Below are positions 14,720 through 22,712 of a stretch of 40,480 nucleotides of DNA, piece after piece. Position numbers and translations under genes: made by a program. The number at the start of each line of letters is the position of its first letter. Positions within the stretch are counted from its first letter, which is position 1. The DNA is taken from NCBI GenBank assembly GCA_052143895.1, contig JBKQRT010000249.1:1-40480 (forward strand). Reading direction: 5' to 3'. The stretch is from Bog-756 sp052143895. GTDB lineage: Bacteria; Actinomycetota; Acidimicrobiia; Acidimicrobiales; RAAP-2. Below the pieces are notes generated by a model. That model made no database searches and was not told the DNA's origin. It saw only the letters and a program-made list of their open reading frames with translations.

Positions 14720-16453
14720 TCAGGTCCCGGCCGGCGTCGGATCGACGGTGACCGTGTCCCGGCCCGACTTGAGCAGCGCACCGGGCAGGTTGCCGGTGGC
14801 TTTGCCGTCGGCGACGGTCTCGACCCCGTTGACCAGGACGCGCACCACACCGACGGCGCCGGCCACGAGGCGCGGACTGCCCCCGGGGAGGTCGTGGACG
14901 AGCGTGGCCGGCTCCGAACCCACCGTCTCGGGATCGAACACGAACAGATCGGCGTACTGTCCTTCGGCCACCCGGCCGCGGTCGACGAGGCCGAACAGTT
15001 CGGCGGGCGCCTCGGTCATCAGCTGCACGGCGCGCTCCATGGGGACCAGCTTGCGCCGTCGGAGGCAGTCGCCGAGGAACGACGTCGGATAGTTGGAGCC
15101 GCACATCCGGTCGAGATGGGCGCCGGCGTCGGACCCGCCCACCATGGCGCCCGGGTTGTTCCAGACCTCGACCCGGGCCCGCCACGAGGCGTCGTCGCCG
15201 TCGGAGGCCTTGGGCCAGAGCACGGTGCGGAGGTCGTCGGCGATGACCAGGTCGAGCAGGGCGTCGAAGGGGGCCTTGCCCTGCTTCTCGGCGATCGAGC
15301 CGACGTCCCGCCAGCTCAGGCCTTTGTTCTCCGGGGCGAAGGTGTCGCCGATGATGTAGTTGGCCCAGTGGGACAGCCGGCGGAAGACGCCGGCGTCATC
15401 CGAGTGGGCCGCCTCGTCGAGCCGGGTGCGTACCTCGGGGTCGCGCAGCTTGGCGATCCGCTCCTCGACCGGCAGTCCCATCACGTCGCCCCAGCCGGGG
15501 ATGAGGAAGAGGGCGCAGTGGGTGCGGACGCTCATGTTCATCGGGACCAGGGTGGGCATGGTGAGGGCCACGATCCGACCCCCGGCCTCGGCGGCCCGGG
15601 CGGACGCCTCGAGCTGGCGGGTGGTCTTGTCGGGGGTGCGGGAGTCGACGGTGAGCAGGTTCCAGTTGAGGGGGCGTCGCGCCGTGGTCGTCATGGCCAC
15701 CATGAGGTCGATCTCCTCGTCGCTGAACGTGTCCAGGCAGCCGTCGGTGATGTACTCGAGGGTGGTGCCGGGGTGGTCGCGCACCACCTCGCAGAAGGCG
15801 AGCATCTCACGGCGGTCGGCATGCCGCGAGGAGATCGGGTTGCCGTCCCCGTCGGAGTGGGTGCGGGACTGGGAGGACGAGAACCCGAGCCCCCCGGCTT
15901 CGATCGACTCGGCCAGGAGGCGGGTCATGGCCGCCAGATCCGCGTCGTCGGCCACCTCCGACCCCCGTTCCGCTCCCATGACCCATCGCCGCAGTGCGCA
16001 GTGGCCGACCAGGAAGCCGGCGTTGACCCCGAGGTTCCCCTCCAGTCGGGCCAGGTAGTCGCCGAAGTCGGTCCAGTTCCAGTCGATGCCGTTCTCCAGG
16101 GCGACGAGCGGCATGCCCTCGACCTTGGCCATCATCCTGCGGATGTAGTCGTGGTCCTCGGGCTTGATGGGGGCGAGGGTAAAGCCGCAGTTGCCCCCGA
16201 TCACCGTGGTCACGCCGTGCAGGTTGGACGGCGAGGCGGTGGGGTCCCAGAACAGCTGGGCGTCGTAGTGGGTGTGGGGATCGATGATGCCGGGCGCCAC
16301 CACCAGGCCCTCGGCATCGAGTTCGGTGGCGCCGGCCTCGTCCACGGGGCCCACGGCGACGATCCTCCCGTCGCGGATGCCGACGTCGGCCCGTCGGCCC
16401 GGGGACCCGGTCCCGTCGACGACCAGGCCGTTGCGGATCACGTAGTCGAGCAT
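14720..16453 (-). CDS. N-acyl-D-amino-acid deacylase-family amidohydrolase
   Basis: A 577-residue metal-dependent hydrolase with the D-aminoacylase/dihydroorotase layout: an N-terminal beta-sandwich (MLDYVIRNGLVVDGTGSPGR), then the metal site HxH in PGIIDPHTHYDAQLFWDP. Later come GGNCGFTLAP, the metal-binding HCALR region, and the catalytic Asp in GGSDAGAHLDRM. The C-terminal sandwich returns at GRVAEGQYADLFVFDPETVG. This subfamily is common in actinobacterial lipid/steroid clusters, and real substrates are mostly untested. ATG 16453 is supported by GGAGGGA upstream. An operator copy lies 100 bases upstream. Confidence 0.85.
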   Translation of the reverse strand: MLDYVIRNGLVVDGTGSPGRRADVGIRDGRIVAVGPVDEAGATELDAEGLVVAPGIIDPHTHYDAQLFWDPTASPSNLHGVTTVIGGNCGFTLAPIKPEDHDYIRRMMAKVEGMPLVALENGIDWNWTDFGDYLARLEGNLGVNAGFLVGHCALRRWVMGAERGSEVADDADLAAMTRLLAESIEAGGLGFSSSQSRTHSDGDGNPISSRHADRREMLAFCEVVRDHPGTTLEYITDGCLDTFSDEEIDLMVAMTTTARRPLNWNLLTVDSRTPDKTTRQLEASARAAEAGGRIVALTMPTLVPMNMSVRTHCALFLIPGWGDVMGLPVEERIAKLRDPEVRTRLDEAAHSDDAGVFRRLSHWANYIIGDTFAPENKGLSWRDVGSIAEKQGKAPFDALLDLVIADDLRTVLWPKASDGDDASWRARVEVWNNPGAMVGGSDAGAHLDRMCGSNYPTSFLGDCLRRRKLVPMERAVQLMTEAPAELFGLVDRGRVAEGQYADLFVFDPETVGSEPATLVHDLPGGSPRLVAGAVGVVRVLVNGVETVADGKATGNLPGALLKSGRDTVTVDPTPAGT

Positions 16454-16551
16454 GTGGCGTTCCCTCCGTGGGGTGCGGTGCCGGCACACCGGGCGGATGG
16501 CGACGGTCTCCGGTGCGCCGGAGCAATCCCGTCGCCGGCCGTGGGGCCGAC

Positions 16552-16566
16552 CTGACAGACCGTCAG
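16552..16566. promoter_or_regulatory. palindromic operator copy 3 (D-aminoacylase/MscS intergenic)
   Basis: CTGACAGACCGTCAG, with 5-bp perfect arms. It lies 99 bases before the amidohydrolase start and about 80 bases before the predicted -10 of the divergent MscS gene, so the amidohydrolase is the likelier target. Confidence 0.65.
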
Positions 16567-16644
16567 TTTACGGCACGGCCGGGCCGCCCGCCGGGGGGTG
16601 GCCCGGAGGCGGGGCCGGATCGGGGACGGATCGACGGTCGATGG

Positions 16645-16650
16645 TAATTT
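16645..16650 (+). promoter_or_regulatory. -10 element of the MscS gene
   Basis: TAATTT, the most A/T-rich hexamer of the region, ends 6 bases before an ATC codon at 16657 that is in frame with MscS. Other genes here show the same 6-base gap between -10 box and start codon. Confidence 0.5.
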
Positions 16651-16698
16651 CCGGGCATCGACCACCACTGGCTCCAGAACCACCTGCTCCCGGTCGTC

Positions 16699-17514
16699 GT
16701 GCTCCTCCTGGGTGCGGGCCTACTCGTGCGCTTCGCCCACTGGTCCGGTGCACGCCGCCGCCGCTGGATCGACGAGCAGATCCGCGTGCAGATCGAATCG
16801 GGCATGGTGGCCTCGGAGAACCTCAAACGCTCGCGCGCCGTCAGCTCGGCGATCGAGTGGGTGGTGGTGGCGCTGACCGGGTTCATCGCCGCCATCCTCG
16901 CCCTCGACCGACTGGGGATCCCTCTCACCACCCTGGTCGCCCCGGCCACCGTCATCGGCATCGGCCTCGGCTTCGGGGCCCAGCAGATGGTGGGCGACCT
17001 GCTGGCCGGGTTCTTCCTCTTCACCGAGCACCAGTTCGCCTTCGGTGACCTGATCCGTCTGTCCGTGCCCGGGCAGACGACGGGCATCACCGGCACCGTC
17101 GAGGAGCTCACCCTGCGGGTCACCAAGGTCCGGACGGCGCAGGGTGAGCTGGTGGTCGTGCCCAACAGCGCGCTGCGCCAGGTCACCAACCTCTCAAAGG
17201 ACTGGTCGCGGGCGGTCATCGACATCCCCGTGGCGGTGACCGAGGACCTCGAGCGGGTGACGGCGCTGTTGAAAGAGGTGGTGGCGCACATGGCGGCCGA
17301 TCCCCAGTGGAAGGACCTGCTGCTCGGGCCCCCGGTGGTGGCCGGGGTGGAGGCCATCGACGTCGGCTACGTGCAGCTCCGGCTCATCGCACGGACCCTT
17401 CCGGGGCGCCAGTTCGAGGTCGGACGCGAGCTCCGGCTGCGGGCCGCCACTGCGTTGCGCGCCGCGGACATCAGCTCCCCGTCGATGGGCGACGCCTCGA
17501 CGACCGGGGCGTGA
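16699..17514 (+). CDS. MscS-family mechanosensitive channel
   Basis: At least 271 residues. TM segments at LLLGAGLLVRFAH and IEWVVVALTGFIAAILALDRLG are followed by the pore helix TVIGIGLGFGAQQMVGDLLAGFFLF (MscS TM3, Gly/Ala-rich packing) and the soluble beta domain (FGDLIRL, GTVEELTLRVTKVRTAQGEL, VVVPNSALRQVTNLSKDWSR). It releases solutes upon membrane tension. Start problem: the frame has a TAA at 16645, and the only usual start after it is GTG 16699, which cuts into the first helix. Codons from ATC 16657 (IDHHWLQNHLLPVVVLL) look like true N-terminal protein. The gene overlaps the next start by one base (TGATG), so they are coupled. Confidence 0.85.
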   Translation: MLLLGAGLLVRFAHWSGARRRRWIDEQIRVQIESGMVASENLKRSRAVSSAIEWVVVALTGFIAAILALDRLGIPLTTLVAPATVIGIGLGFGAQQMVGDLLAGFFLFTEHQFAFGDLIRLSVPGQTTGITGTVEELTLRVTKVRTAQGELVVVPNSALRQVTNLSKDWSRAVIDIPVAVTEDLERVTALLKEVVAHMAADPQWKDLLLGPPVVAGVEAIDVGYVQLRLIARTLPGRQFEVGRELRLRAATALRAADISSPSMGDASTTGA

Positions 17515-18059
17515 TGAGCGACCCGTCCGACGACCATCGCCCGGCGTCGGGTGCGAACGAGAAGACGGCGCGCCTGGAGCGCGGGAGTCCGGCCGGCGAG
17601 GCGGCCACCCGTGCCGACGCCGGCGAGGTCAGCCGCAGCGCCCTGGTCGGGTTCATGTCAGTACCGGTCAGCCGGCGCGTCCCCGTCCGGCGGTCCACCC
17701 TCCTGATGGCGGTGGCGTTCGTCGCCTTCGGCACGCTCCTCTACTTCAACCCGCCGCAGAGCACGTCGGCGAGCAGCGGCGGGGCCATCATCAAGGGGTC
17801 GGACGGTCAGGAGTACTACGTGCCGAACGCGGTCAAGACGGTGTCCACCACCACGACCACGACCGTCCCGCCGGCCACCACCACGACCACGACGACACAG
17901 CCGCCGGCCACGACCGTCCCGCCGGCCACGACCACCCGGCCGCCGGCCACCACCACGACGACGTCGAGCTCCGGGACGACCACCACCGGATCGGGCTCCG
18001 GGACGACCACCACGTCCGGGCCGGGCCTCCGCTCCGGGACCACCACCACGTCGCCGTAG
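17514..18059 (+). CDS. single-pass membrane protein with Thr/Pro-rich extracellular tail
   Basis: 181 residues, no family recognised. Residues 1-62 are a charged, disordered cytosolic part. A helix at about residues 63-82 (LLMAVAFVAFGTLLYFNP) is preceded by Arg residues (RRVPVRRS), giving a cytosol-in orientation. The short segment GGAIIKGSDGQEYYVPNAVK is followed by about 70 residues of TTTTTTVPPATT-type sequence, a mucin-like stalk that could be O-mannosylated or span the cell wall. The start overlaps the MscS stop (TGATG), so it is probably made together with the channel and may act beside it; this is inference. The simple repeat sequence may vary in length between strains. Confidence 0.7.
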   Translation: MSDPSDDHRPASGANEKTARLERGSPAGEAATRADAGEVSRSALVGFMSVPVSRRVPVRRSTLLMAVAFVAFGTLLYFNPPQSTSASSGGAIIKGSDGQEYYVPNAVKTVSTTTTTTVPPATTTTTTTQPPATTVPPATTTRPPATTTTTSSSGTTTTGSGSGTTTTSGPGLRSGTTTTSP

Positions 18060-18110
18060 GGCCCGGCGGCCACCCGTCTGGACGGCGACCGGCGGGCCCG
18101 GTGGACGAAC

Positions 18111-19091
18111 TCAGCGGTGGACGAGGGGGGCCACCTCGGCGCCGAAGGCGGCGATCTGGTCGCACAGCTCGTCGACCGAACGCGAGGGGAAGCGCACCTG
18201 CACCTGGCCCACGCCGGCCTCGGCGAAGGACCGCAGATACTCGGCCAGCTGCTCGGGGGGGCCGGCCACCGTGCCCGGGGGCAGGGCGAGACCGGCCGGC
18301 GGGGCGCCCACGTGGAGGCAGTCGGCGATGCCTCCGATGTCGAGGGGGGCACCCCCTCGGAACTCCTCCCGCATCCGGCGGAGGTCGCCCAGCAGGTCGA
18401 GGTTCGGACCGAGCGACTGGGGTAGCCAGCCGTCGGCCAACCGGGCGGTGCGTCGCAACGCGGCCGGCGACGAGCCGCCGGCCCAGATGGGCGGGCGGGG
18501 TGCCTGCACCGGTCGCGGCCGGAGGCCGAGTCCCGAGGCCCGCCACCGGGGTCCCTCCAACACGGGGAACTCGTGGACCAGCCCGTCGGCCAGCCCGGCG
18601 ATCGCCTCGTCGGTGGCCGCGCCGCGGTGGTCGAACTCAGGCCCCATCTGCTCGAACTCCTCGGCCACGTGGCCCGCGCCGACGCCGCAGATCACCCGAC
18701 CCCCGGACAGGGCGTCGACGGTGGCGAACTCCTTGGCCGCCCGCAGCGGGTGGCGCAGCGCCACCACGTAGATGTGGGAGAGCAGCCGGATCTCGGTGGT
18801 GATCCCGGCCAGCCAACCGAGGGTGGCGATGGTGTCGAACCAGGTGGTGCTCATGGCGCCCGCCAGCCGTTCGGGGATGACGGTGTGGTCGCACACCCCG
18901 ACGTAGAAGAACCCGGCCGCCTCGCAGGCCAGCGCCACCGCGGCCAGCTCCTCGGGGCCGGCCGACACCTCCCAGGGCTGCACGTAGATGGTCGACTGCG
19001 ACTGGATCGGCAGCTGCATCCCGAAGACGGTGCGCCCTTCCGGGAGCACCGTCACGACGTCGGCAGGGGGCACGATGGGCGAGGAGGTCAT
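18111..19091 (-). CDS. LLM-class (F420-dependent type) oxidoreductase
   Basis: 326 residues, luciferase-like TIM barrel. Conserved features are GFFYVGVCDHTVIPERLAGAM (His at the cofactor site), GITTEIRLLSHIYVV, HPLRAAKEFATVDALSGGRV, and GVGAGHVAEEFEQMGPEFDHR, followed by PPIWAGGSSPAALRRTARLADGWLP. Actinobacterial members usually use F420 rather than FMN, acting on redox steps of lipids or xenobiotics. The start (ATG 19091) is only 4 bases after the stop of the acyl-CoA dehydrogenase, so it is the last gene of the operon led by the amidohydrolase at 22632. Substrate unknown. Confidence 0.85.
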   Translation of the reverse strand: MTSSPIVPPADVVTVLPEGRTVFGMQLPIQSQSTIYVQPWEVSAGPEELAAVALACEAAGFFYVGVCDHTVIPERLAGAMSTTWFDTIATLGWLAGITTEIRLLSHIYVVALRHPLRAAKEFATVDALSGGRVICGVGAGHVAEEFEQMGPEFDHRGAATDEAIAGLADGLVHEFPVLEGPRWRASGLGLRPRPVQAPRPPIWAGGSSPAALRRTARLADGWLPQSLGPNLDLLGDLRRMREEFRGGAPLDIGGIADCLHVGAPPAGLALPPGTVAGPPEQLAEYLRSFAEAGVGQVQVRFPSRSVDELCDQIAAFGAEVAPLVHR

Positions 19092-19095
19092 CGGT

Positions 19096-20127
19096 TCACA
19101 GTAGGCCGGCACCGGTCCCGGCGACCGGCGGTGCCGGTGACCCGGCCAGCGACTCGCCGAGCGACTCGGCCAGCTGGTCGTCGGTCCCGAAGCGGGTGGC
19201 GAGCACCCGCGCCCGCTTGTAGGCCAGGTGGGCGGGGACCTCCCACGTGAACCCCATCCCGCCGTGGACCTGGATGCAGGACCGCCCGTTGGCCACGGCC
19301 GCCTCGTCGGCCAGCAGCTTCGCCCCGGCCGCGGCCACCAGGGGGTCGCCCACGTCGGGCTGGTCGACGGTGACGGCGGCGGCGTGCACGGCACACCGGG
19401 CCACCTCGGCGCGCACGGCCATGTCGGCGCAGAGGTGCTTGATGGCCTGGAACCCGCCGATGGGGCGGCCGAACTGCCGGCGCTCCTTGGCGTAACCGAC
19501 GGCCAGCTCGGTCGTCCACCCCGCCGCGCCGACCTGCAGCGCGGCGGTGAGCACGGTGCCGTCCCGCCGCCACCAGGCGGCGATGTCGGGTCCGGCGAGG
19601 GGGATGCCCGCGGGCAGCTCCGGCACGGCCCAGACCGGCGTCAGCGGGTCCATCGGCCGTCGGAGCGCGGTGGCCGCCACCGACCGCGGATCCAACGCCG
19701 CGATCCCATCGTCGGACAGCACCACCAGCACGTCGAGATCGGCGAGGTGCTCGACGACGACCGGGAGGGCCGGGGAGCCGCCGGGGTCCGTCCCCTCGAC
19801 CAGGCCGACCACCACCGAGCCGTCGTCGGCCCCCTCGACCAGCCCGGCGGCCAGGTGGGAGGCGACCAGTGGGCCGGGCACCAGCGCCCGTCCGAGCTCC
19901 TCGAAGACCAGGGCGGCCTCAGCCAGGCCCAGTCCGACCCCGCCGGCCTCTTCGGACAGGCAGAGGTTGAAGACACCGGCCTCCCCCAGCCGCCGCCACC
20001 CGTCCCGGTCGACCACCGTGTCGGTGAGTTCGGCGGCCCGGATCCGCTCCATTGGGAAGGCTCCCTCGCACAGCCGTCGCACGCCCTCGGCCAGCTCGGT
20101 CTGGGACTCGGTCAGTTCGAAGTCCAC
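19096..20127 (-). CDS. acyl-CoA dehydrogenase, small (beta-like) subunit
   Basis: 343 residues, shorter than the usual 380-400. N-terminal helices (MDFELTESQTELAEGVRRL) and the C-terminal helical domain with GYAKERRQFGRPIGGFQAIK and QVHGGMGFTWEVPAHLAYKRA are ACAD-typical. The middle beta domain is degenerate and the catalytic Glu positions are not seen (LQVGAAGWTTELAV where an Ser/Glu-Arg motif would be). Such proteins are partners in alpha2beta2 ACADs of steroid catabolism (e.g. mycobacterial FadE26-27, FadE28-29), where only one subunit is catalytic. It follows its presumed partner by 55 bases. Reaction: FAD-dependent alpha,beta-desaturation of a steroid- or acyl-CoA. Confidence 0.85.
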   Translation of the reverse strand: MDFELTESQTELAEGVRRLCEGAFPMERIRAAELTDTVVDRDGWRRLGEAGVFNLCLSEEAGGVGLGLAEAALVFEELGRALVPGPLVASHLAAGLVEGADDGSVVVGLVEGTDPGGSPALPVVVEHLADLDVLVVLSDDGIAALDPRSVAATALRRPMDPLTPVWAVPELPAGIPLAGPDIAAWWRRDGTVLTAALQVGAAGWTTELAVGYAKERRQFGRPIGGFQAIKHLCADMAVRAEVARCAVHAAAVTVDQPDVGDPLVAAAGAKLLADEAAVANGRSCIQVHGGMGFTWEVPAHLAYKRARVLATRFGTDDQLAESLGESLAGSPAPPVAGTGAGLL

Positions 20128-20182
20128 GGGTGCCCGTCCTCAGCCGTCGGACCGGTGGCCCGGTCCCGCTGGGGGGCGGTCC

Positions 20183-21403
20183 TCACCGGGCGGCCGGCGC
20201 GGTGGTGGTCGCCACCGGCTCCTTGGGCAGGCCGAGGATGCGCTCACCCACGATGTTCCGCTGGATCTGGGAGGTGCCGGCGGCGATGGTCAGCGAGATC
20301 CCGCGGAGCCAGTCCTCCACCATGTTCTCCGAGGGCAGTGGGCCGAGGCCGTCGGCGCCCTCGAGGTCGTCGGCGGCCAGGCCGGCCCGGCCCAGCAGCG
20401 AGAGCGAGAACTCGCCGAGCTCGTGCCTCGTCTCGGAGTAGGCCAGCTTGAAGAACGTGCCGCCGATGCCGGGCACACCGGTGCGGGCGGCCTGGGAAAC
20501 GTTGCGCTTGGTGAGGGCGGTGAGGGCGTCGAGCTCGGCGCGCAGGTGTCCGGCGCGGCGGCGGACGGCGGGATCGGACCAGGCGCCGGTCCGCCGGGCG
20601 AGGGCCACGGTCCGGGACAACAGCTCGATGGCCTCCAGAAGGTCGCCGACGAACGCCGTGCCCCGCTCGAAGCTGAGGGTCACCATGGTCACCCGCCACC
20701 CGTCGTTCTCGTCGCCGACCCGGTTGGCCACCGGCACCCGCACCTCGTCGAGGAACAGCTCGGCGAACTCGGTGGACCCGGCGATGGTGGCGAGGGGCCG
20801 GATCTCCACGCCGGGGTTGTCCATGGGCATGATCAGCCACGAGATCCCCCGGTGGCGACTGTCGTCCGCGCCGGTGCGGACCAGCAGCTCGCAGTAGTCC
20901 GCCACCTCGGCATGGGAGGTCCAGATCTTGGAGCCAGTGACCACGTAGTCGTCACCGTCCCGGGTGGCCCGGGTGCGCATGGCGGCGAGGTCGCTCCCGG
21001 CGTCGGGCTCGGAGAATCCCTGGCACCAGACCTCCTCGCCCTTCAGGATGGCGGGCAGGTAGCGCTGGCGCTGCTCGGGCGTCCCCTCGGCGATGATCGT
21101 CGGCCCGGCGTGCAGGAGGCCCACGAAGTTGACCCCGACGTAGGGGGCGTGGGCCCGTTCGAGCTCCTCTTTGAAGATGAGCTCCTCCACCGGGGACGCG
21201 CCCCGGCCACCGCCCTCCACCGGCCAGTCGACCCCGGCGTAACCGGCGTCGAACAGCAGCCGCTGCCAGTGGGTGTCGTAGGCGCGGCGCCCGGGCCAGT
21301 CCGACGGCGACGGCCGGAGCGGTAACCGGGGCAGCGTCTCGGCCAGCCAGTGGCGCAACTCGCTCCGGAACGCCTGCTCGGCGTCGGTGTAACGCAGGTC
21401 CAT
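20183..21403 (-). CDS. acyl-CoA dehydrogenase, large (catalytic) subunit
   Basis: 406 residues with full ACAD architecture. FAD/substrate motifs are WCQGFSEPDAGSDLAAMRTRA and VTGSKIWTSHAEVADYCEL. The Glu in LSFERGTAFVG matches the isovaleryl-CoA-dehydrogenase-type catalytic base. The alternative base site near the C-terminus is Ala (IAAGTSQIQRNIVGERILGL), so the former is probably used, as in FadE26-type enzymes. It pairs with the small ACAD downstream to form a likely alpha2beta2 enzyme. It lies 29 bases after the amidohydrolase in one operon governed by operator copy 4. Substrate not predictable; steroid-CoA is likely from context. Confidence 0.88.
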   Translation of the reverse strand: MDLRYTDAEQAFRSELRHWLAETLPRLPLRPSPSDWPGRRAYDTHWQRLLFDAGYAGVDWPVEGGGRGASPVEELIFKEELERAHAPYVGVNFVGLLHAGPTIIAEGTPEQRQRYLPAILKGEEVWCQGFSEPDAGSDLAAMRTRATRDGDDYVVTGSKIWTSHAEVADYCELLVRTGADDSRHRGISWLIMPMDNPGVEIRPLATIAGSTEFAELFLDEVRVPVANRVGDENDGWRVTMVTLSFERGTAFVGDLLEAIELLSRTVALARRTGAWSDPAVRRRAGHLRAELDALTALTKRNVSQAARTGVPGIGGTFFKLAYSETRHELGEFSLSLLGRAGLAADDLEGADGLGPLPSENMVEDWLRGISLTIAAGTSQIQRNIVGERILGLPKEPVATTTAPAAR

Positions 21404-21432
21404 GGGAGGAGGGTCGGCCTACGCCCGTGGCG

Positions 21433-22632
21433 TCACGTGAAGGAGAGGCCGTAGAGCTTGATGGCGTTGCCCCGGACGATCTTGTAGACCTGCTCGTCGG
21501 TGAGGTCCTTCATCTGCTTCTCGGCGATCTGGCGGGTCTGGGGCCAGGTCGAGTCCGAGTGCGGGTAGTCCGACTCGTAGGTGATGTTGTCCACGCCGAC
21601 CGCCTCCACGTTCTTGAGCCCGAAGGCGTCGTCGAAGAAGCACCCGAAGATCTGGCGGTGGAAGTAGGTCGACGGCGGTTCGGGGACGATGTCGGCCACG
21701 CCGCCCCAGCCGCGGTTCTCCTCCCACACCTTGTCGGCGCGCTCGAGGATGTAGGGGATCCACCCGATCTGGCCCTCGGCGTAGGCCAGCTTGAGATCGG
21801 GGAAGCGGACCAGCACGCCGGAGAACATGAAGTCGACCATCGAGTAGGTGGCGTTCGAATGGGTGAGCGTGGACCCGACTGCCGGCGGCGCGTCGGCCGA
21901 CGTCGACGGCATCTTGGACGACGAGCCGATGTGCATGTTGACGACGGTGCCCGTCTCGGCGCACGCACGGAAGAACGGGTCCCAGTAGTGGTCGGGATCG
22001 TGCACCGACGGCAGTCCGAGGAACGGCGGGATCTCGCTGAAACAGACGGCCCGCACCCCGCGGGCCGCATTCCGGTGTACCTCGTCGGCGGCGAGATCGG
22101 CGTCCCACAGTGGGATGAGCGTGAGCGGGATGAGCCGGCCCTTGGCCTCGGGCCCGCACCACTCCTCGACCATCCAGTCGTTGTACGCCTTGACGCAGAG
22201 CAGCCCGAGCTCCTTGTCCTTGGCCTCGGTGAAGGTTTGGCCGCAGAAGCGGGGGAACGTCGGGAAGCAGATCGACGCCTCGAGGTGGTTGGTGTCCATG
22301 TCCTCGAGCCGTGGCGCCACCTCGTAGGAGCCGGGGCGCATCTCCTCGTAGGTGATGCCCTTCATGGTGACCTCGTCCCTCGGTACCCCGACGGCCGAGT
22401 CGACCCGCAGTAGGGGTCGCTTGAGATCCTCGTAGTACCACCAGTCGGTCGGCCGGCCCTCCGAGCCGGGGACGACGGTGAGCTTGCCTCCGACGTACGT
22501 GATCTCGCCCATCGGGGCCCGGACCACCCGGGGTCCGACGTCGTGGTACTTCTTCGGCAGTCGGTCGATCCACACGTTCGGTGGTTCCACCACGTGGTCG
22601 TCGACGGAGATGATCCAGGGCATGTCGGCCAT
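21433..22632 (-). CDS. amidohydrolase_2-family metal-dependent hydrolase
   Basis: 399 residues, a TIM-barrel hydrolase of the ACMSD/amidohydrolase_2 family. It shows the N-terminal metal motif DxH (ISVDDHVVEPPNVW), His in VVNMHIGSSSK, and the terminal Asp motif YESDYPHSDSTWPQ. Family members hydrolyse C-C or C-N bonds or decarboxylate; many actinobacterial ones sit in lipid and steroid clusters untested. The ATG at 22632 has no ribosome-binding site. TACACT ends 6 bases before it, so the mRNA is likely leaderless, which fixes this start over the internal Met three codons later. First gene of the operon with two ACADs and an LLM oxidoreductase, under operator copy 4. Confidence 0.85.
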   Translation of the reverse strand: MADMPWIISVDDHVVEPPNVWIDRLPKKYHDVGPRVVRAPMGEITYVGGKLTVVPGSEGRPTDWWYYEDLKRPLLRVDSAVGVPRDEVTMKGITYEEMRPGSYEVAPRLEDMDTNHLEASICFPTFPRFCGQTFTEAKDKELGLLCVKAYNDWMVEEWCGPEAKGRLIPLTLIPLWDADLAADEVHRNAARGVRAVCFSEIPPFLGLPSVHDPDHYWDPFFRACAETGTVVNMHIGSSSKMPSTSADAPPAVGSTLTHSNATYSMVDFMFSGVLVRFPDLKLAYAEGQIGWIPYILERADKVWEENRGWGGVADIVPEPPSTYFHRQIFGCFFDDAFGLKNVEAVGVDNITYESDYPHSDSTWPQTRQIAEKQMKDLTDEQVYKIVRGNAIKLYGLSFT

Positions 22633-22638
22633 GGGCCG

Positions 22639-22644
22639 AGTGTA
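22639..22644 (-). promoter_or_regulatory. -10 element of the amidohydrolase operon
   Basis: TACACT on the minus strand, ending 6 bases before the ATG at 22632. The matching -35 position (22662-22667) falls inside operator copy 4. Confidence 0.6.
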
Positions 22645-22652
22645 ACCCCCTT

Positions 22653-22667
22653 CTGACGGTCCGTCAG
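22653..22667. promoter_or_regulatory. palindromic operator copy 4 (amidohydrolase-FadE-FadE-LLM operon)
   Basis: CTGACGGTCCGTCAG, with perfect 6-bp arms. It covers the -35 box and part of the spacer of a leaderless promoter, 20 bases before the start codon, so a bound repressor would block RNA polymerase. Confidence 0.75.
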
Positions 22668-22712
22668 CTGGACTCCCCAGGGCAGCTGGCGTAGCGGTCG
22701 ACCGTGGCGACC

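Noticed and set aside
14597..16555. A 652-codon open frame on the plus strand
   Set aside because: It runs antisense to the D-aminoacylase gene, has a Gly/Arg/His-rich composition and no family motif. Long antisense frames are common at this GC level.
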